Assembly: GCA_015485715.1 (NCBI GenBank)
Contig: WFTA01000045.1
Coordinates: forward strand, 1 to 8,063
Source: Patescibacteria group bacterium
GTDB lineage: Bacteria; Patescibacteriota; Patescibacteriia; WFTA01; S139-112
Length of the DNA stretch: 8,063 bases
Direction: 5' to 3'
The first letter of the stretch is position 1. Every line of letters starts with the position of its first letter. The translations under genes and the position numbers were made by a program. This document shows, piece after piece, positions 6,097-8,063 of this stretch. The notes beneath the pieces were generated by a model. It did no database searches and was not told the origin of the DNA. It saw only the letters and a program-made list of their open reading frames with translations.

Positions 6097-6308
6097 AACT
6101 GGATTAACAGGGCTTTAAAGCCTTTTTCAATATCTATGCCGTTTTGGCCTATATTTGAATAACATTCACGCAATGGTTCTACAAGTTTAGAAAAATCAAT
6201 TATTTCGTTTAGTTTTCTAAAAGGATGGTCATCAGGTATAATTAGATCAAAGAGTTCTTCTTCTGTTTTAAGGAGCATTTTTTGTGTTTTATCAGCAGGA
6301 GTTTGCAT
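5949..6308 (-). CDS. IS5-superfamily transposase, N-terminal part (first frame)
   Basis: These 119 residues match the DUF772/InsH N-terminal domain: DDHPFRKLNEIID (26-38), IDIEKGFKALLIQFWEDYSD (58-77), 'NMAIRWFCGFSL' (87-98) and TPDHSYFGRLRKRIG (102-116). It ends at a TAG (5951-5949) two codons after GGG CCA AAA. A slip back by one on the AAAA run continues as Arg-Leu-Ala-Asp in the other frame, exactly where family similarity resumes. This is either programmed frameshifting or a one-base loss in the A-run. The ATG at 6308 lies 43 bases past the hybrid methyltransferase stop, without a ribosome site. Alone it has no catalytic residues, but such N-terminal fragments can bind IS ends. Confidence 0.83.
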   Translation of the reverse strand: MQTPADKTQKMLLKTEEELFDLIIPDDHPFRKLNEIIDFSKLVEPLRECYSNIGQNGIDIEKGFKALLIQFWEDYSDRQMEKAIRENMAIRWFCGFSLTETTPDHSYFGRLRKRIGPKD

Positions 6309-6321
6309 ATATTTTTGTTTA

Positions 6322-6351
6322 ATTATAATAAGTAATCCTGCTTTTATTATA
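6322..6351 (-). promoter_or_regulatory. Possible transposase promoter elements
   Basis: Two TATAAT hexamers on the minus strand (6351-6346 and 6327-6322) lie upstream of the transposase ATG at 6308. Neither has a recognisable -35, as is common for weakly expressed transposases. Transcription entering from the methyltransferase gene could also supply expression. Confidence 0.3.
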
Positions 6352-7143
6352 TCATTTTTTGGTTGTTTTTTGTTGGGGAAAACTGTGGGGTTTGGGGGTT
6401 AATGTGCGACAGGGCCTTTTTAAAGTTAATTCAAACAAAAATTCGTATACCATATAGGTACCATTTTCTATAAAAATCGTAGTTTGTCCTCTTTTATTCA
6501 TTTTTTTATACCATTCAATATTATCGCTAATGAATTCTTTAGTAGTCGTTTTCTCAAATCCTATTAATTTCGCATCATAATTTTTTAGCATCTCTTTAAG
6601 AGTATTATAATAATAAGTAGAGGTTGGTACAATAATATACATTCTAGATTTAGAATGCATATATTTTTTAGCTAAATCAAATAATTTTAAAATATGAAAA
6701 TTACCTTTTATTCCTCCATCTATAGTATTTGTTAATTTATTTCCTATAGCTTTTTTATAAGAAGGGTGAACTATTTCTTGGGGTAAATTAGCAATAATTA
6801 CATCAAATTTTCCTCTAAAATTTCCAAAATATCTACCTCTTCTACAATCTATTGTAACATTATTTAATTTAGCATTCTTAATAGTTAATTCTACCGCGTG
6901 CCTGTCATTATCAACAGCTTTTACATCTCCTCCCAATTTAGCTGCCACTATTCCCAATATTCCTGACCCAGATCCTATATCAATCACTTTTTCTCCTTTA
7001 TTTATATTTAAATTTTCCGCAAAAAAACACCCGTGAACAGATGGAGGAAACACATATCTATTAATTTCTAATTTTATATCAAATCCTTTGATATAATATT
7101 TCCTAAATTCTGACTTTTTAACAAAATGTATTACCCTTACCAT
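6352..7143 (-). CDS. Class I SAM-dependent methyltransferase with an IS-encoded C-terminal tail
   Basis: This predicted S-adenosylmethionine-dependent methyltransferase has motif I VIDIGSGSGILG (53-64), post-I acidic loop AVDND (76-80) and motif IV IIANLPQ (116-122). The approach YVFPPSVHGCFFAENL (30-45) resembles the PPS segment of HemK/PrmC-like and 'small' methyltransferases, but their NPPY is NLPQ here, so a glutamine or adenine/guanine N-methyl target is not assured. Residues 1-242 are native; 243-263 are translated from the right end of the IS and give a basic, Pro/Thr-rich tail ending at TGA 6354-6352. The original protein would have been 245 residues, ending Ile-Val-Asn. Only three native residues are lost, so the fold may survive. 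The ATG at 7143 has no Shine-Dalgarno site. It is divergent from the second regulator and markedly AT-rich. The substrate is not recognisable. Confidence 0.8.
   Translation of the reverse strand: MVRVIHFVKKSEFRKYYIKGFDIKLEINRYVFPPSVHGCFFAENLNINKGEKVIDIGSGSGILGIVAAKLGGDVKAVDNDRHAVELTIKNAKLNNVTIDCRRGRYFGNFRGKFDVIIANLPQEIVHPSYKKAIGNKLTNTIDGGIKGNFHILKLFDLAKKYMHSKSRMYIIVPTSTYYYNTLKEMLKNYDAKLIGFEKTTTKEFISDNIEWYKKMNKRGQTTIFIENGTYMVYEFLFELTLKRPCRTLTPKPHSFPQQKTTKK
6406..6416. repeat. IS right terminal inverted repeat
   Basis: GCGACAGGGCC is the exact reverse complement of the left tip at 5161-5171. The right tip lies inside the hybrid methyltransferase frame. Confidence 0.88.
6417..6421. repeat. Right target-site duplication (TTTTT)
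   Basis: These five T residues directly follow the right IS tip and match 5156-5160. On the minus strand they encode the Leu-Lys codons at the point where the methyltransferase frame enters the element. Confidence 0.6.
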
Positions 7144-7225
7144 AATATATTAAAAATACTCTTTAACAAAAAACATAGCTAATGTAAAAAATAATTACAA
7201 TCAACTTCGTAAATTTTTATTTAAT

Positions 7226-7254
7226 TTGACGCAATAATCTAAATAAAATATACT
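7226..7254 (+). promoter_or_regulatory. Sigma70-like promoter of the second TrmB-type regulator
   Basis: TTGACG (7226-7231) and TATACT (7249-7254) each match consensus at five of six positions and are separated by exactly 17 bases. The expected start near 7261 leaves a leader of about 32 bases before the ATG at 7293. This is the best promoter in the window. Confidence 0.72.
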
Positions 7255-7256
7255 TT

Positions 7257-7275
7257 ATGTAGTAATTTATTACAT
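7257..7275. promoter_or_regulatory. 19-bp near-perfect palindrome at the regulator start site, candidate operator
   Basis: ATGTAGTAA (7257-7265) and TTATTACAT (7267-7275) are inverted copies around one base, with one mismatch (G at 7262 against T at 7270). It starts three bases after the -10 element and covers the expected transcription start, the position expected for an autoregulatory repressor site. Its ATGT...ACAT ends resemble the dyad at 2803-2827. Confidence 0.55.
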
Positions 7276-7292
7276 CGTTTATCATATTTGTT

Positions 7293-8021
7293 ATGGAAAA
7301 ATTAATAAATATTCTAACCACTTTGGGTCTAACAAAAAACGAAAGTATTATATATTTAACTGCCTATAGTTGTGGTGAAGCAACATCTGGCGAAATAGCT
7401 AAAAAAGCACGTATAAATAGAATCACCACATATGAAATACTCAAAAGATTGGTAAATAAAGAAATTGCCTCTATTGTTATAAAGAAAAATATAAAATACT
7501 TTAGTGTCATAGGTCCTGATCGTCTGTTTCAAAGATATAAATCAACAATAGAAGATTTTCAAAATAATATGAAAAGTTTCTTAGCTATAAAAAAATCTTT
7601 ACATAACCAACCTAAAATTATTGTTTATAAAGGTATAAAAGGTATAAAAGAGATTTATGAAGACTTTATTTCTAAACCAAATATTACTATATATTCAATA
7701 ACCAAACCTCAGTTCATATTTAATAGTTTAGGACGCAAATATCTAAATAAAAACTATGCTATCAGAAAAAAGAAGGGTATAAAGGTTAAAACATTAGCAC
7801 CTTATACATCTGATGGTGTTTATCTTAAAAATGAAGATAAAAAGGCTGAAAGAAAAACAAAACTATTTCCACAAAAATATGATATTCCAAACGAAATTAT
7901 AATATATCAAAACAAACTTGTACTTATATCTAAAACAAATCAATTGACAGTAGTTATAAAGGATGAAGAAATTTCAAAATCATTTCGCATTGTTTGGCAA
8001 ATGATTTGGGATAAAATTTAA
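7293..8021 (+). CDS. TrmB-type winged-helix transcriptional regulator (second copy)
   Basis: This 242-residue protein is built like the regulator at 2908-3726 but is diverged from it. The N-terminal winged helix-turn-helix covers about 6-72, with SGEIAKKARINRITTYEILK (32-51) as the recognition region. A helical linker follows (about 75-103). The middle begins IIVYKGIKGIKEIYEDF (109-125), the counterpart of FYYEGKKAVQQTL in the other copy. The end EIIIYQNKLVLIS (201-213) with VVIKDEEISKSFRIVWQMIW (220-239) matches the closing segment of the other copy. It is strongly Lys/Ile-rich in keeping with the low GC here. The ATG has no Shine-Dalgarno site. It is divergent from the methyltransferase, with a palindrome at its own start site, so autoregulation and control of the methyltransferase are plausible. 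The ligand is unknown. Confidence 0.83.
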   Translation: MEKLINILTTLGLTKNESIIYLTAYSCGEATSGEIAKKARINRITTYEILKRLVNKEIASIVIKKNIKYFSVIGPDRLFQRYKSTIEDFQNNMKSFLAIKKSLHNQPKIIVYKGIKGIKEIYEDFISKPNITIYSITKPQFIFNSLGRKYLNKNYAIRKKKGIKVKTLAPYTSDGVYLKNEDKKAERKTKLFPQKYDIPNEIIIYQNKLVLISKTNQLTVVIKDEEISKSFRIVWQMIWDKI

Positions 8022-8063
8022 TTCTTTCAAAACTTGTGTTGAAACACGTACACCAAAAACACT

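Larger units (their letters stand above)
5161..6416 (-). mobile_element. Complete IS5-superfamily insertion sequence, 1,256 bp
   Basis: The element is bounded by perfect 11-bp inverted repeats (GGCCCTGTCGC at 5161-5171 and its complement at 6406-6416), with weaker similarity further in. Both ends are flanked by TTTTT. It carries one transposase gene split over two frames (6308-5308) and a 146-base non-coding left end with a nested hairpin. The N-terminal DUF772-like and C-terminal DDE domains place it in the IS5/IS1182 group; I cannot name the ISfinder family member. It sits in the last codons of the methyltransferase gene, in the same orientation. Confidence 0.88.

Noticed and set aside
7173..7185. 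ACAT-AGCTA-ATGT repeat upstream of the methyltransferase, considered as a third regulator site.
   Set aside because: The arms are only four bases and run in the opposite sense (ACAT...ATGT) to the two stronger dyads; too weak in AT-rich DNA.
8022..8063. TTTCAA/TTGAAA and GTGT/ACAC inverted repeats after the second regulator, considered as a terminator.
   Set aside because: The stems are four to six bases, compete with each other, and are followed by no T-tract within the window.
1..8063. CRISPR array, toxin-antitoxin pair, phage genes, tRNA or rRNA.
   Set aside because: I found no regularly spaced repeats, no small paired genes and no tRNA or rRNA landmarks on either strand.

Overview
This is an AT-rich bacterial window with seven genes, interrupted by one insertion sequence. 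Six of the seven genes, and the transposon, read on the minus strand. The best guess at the host is a Patescibacteria/CPR (Parcubacteria-like) bacterium. The reasons are a Mur ligase that lacks the usual N-terminal domain and starts with a short hydrophobic segment, two TrmB-type regulators, weak or absent Shine-Dalgarno sequences at several starts, and a substrate-binding protein without a lipobox. This assignment is inference and could be wrong. TGA acts as a stop (Mur ligase, and the reconstructed methyltransferase end), so the recoded Gracilibacteria/Absconditabacteria are unlikely.

Layout, right to left along the minus strand. A plus-strand TrmB-type regulator (7293-8021) has a good sigma70-like promoter and a 19-bp palindrome at the expected transcription start. 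It diverges from a class I methyltransferase gene (7143-6352). The methyltransferase gene is cut near its 3' end by a 1,256-bp IS5-superfamily element (5161-6416) with 11-bp perfect inverted repeats and a T5 direct repeat on each side. Joining the flanks restores a methyltransferase stop three codons past the insertion. The transposase lies in two frames and needs a -1 shift to give a 333-residue DDE protein.

Beyond the IS, a MurE-like ligase (5042-3723) and a second TrmB-type regulator (3726-2908) overlap by ATGA and form a coupled pair. A 227-to-233-bp leader follows with a TATAAT-rich promoter and three dyads. Then comes a NitT/TauT-type ABC importer: membrane-anchored binding protein (2674-1622), permease (1629-874) and ATPase (867-169), tightly packed and probably ended by the hairpin at 66-87.

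How the parts may work together (inference): the regulator encoded with the Mur ligase could sense a small ligand and control the importer through the dyad at the importer promoter. The transported substrate cannot be read from sequence; no catabolic or biosynthetic gene in the window points to one. The methyltransferase and second regulator are visibly more AT-rich than the importer/ligase block. I see no CRISPR array, tRNA, rRNA or convincing riboswitch. The most informative signals are the reconstructable IS insertion, the frameshifted transposase, the regulatory dyads at both TrmB-associated promoters, and the linkage of cell-wall ligase, regulator and importer.
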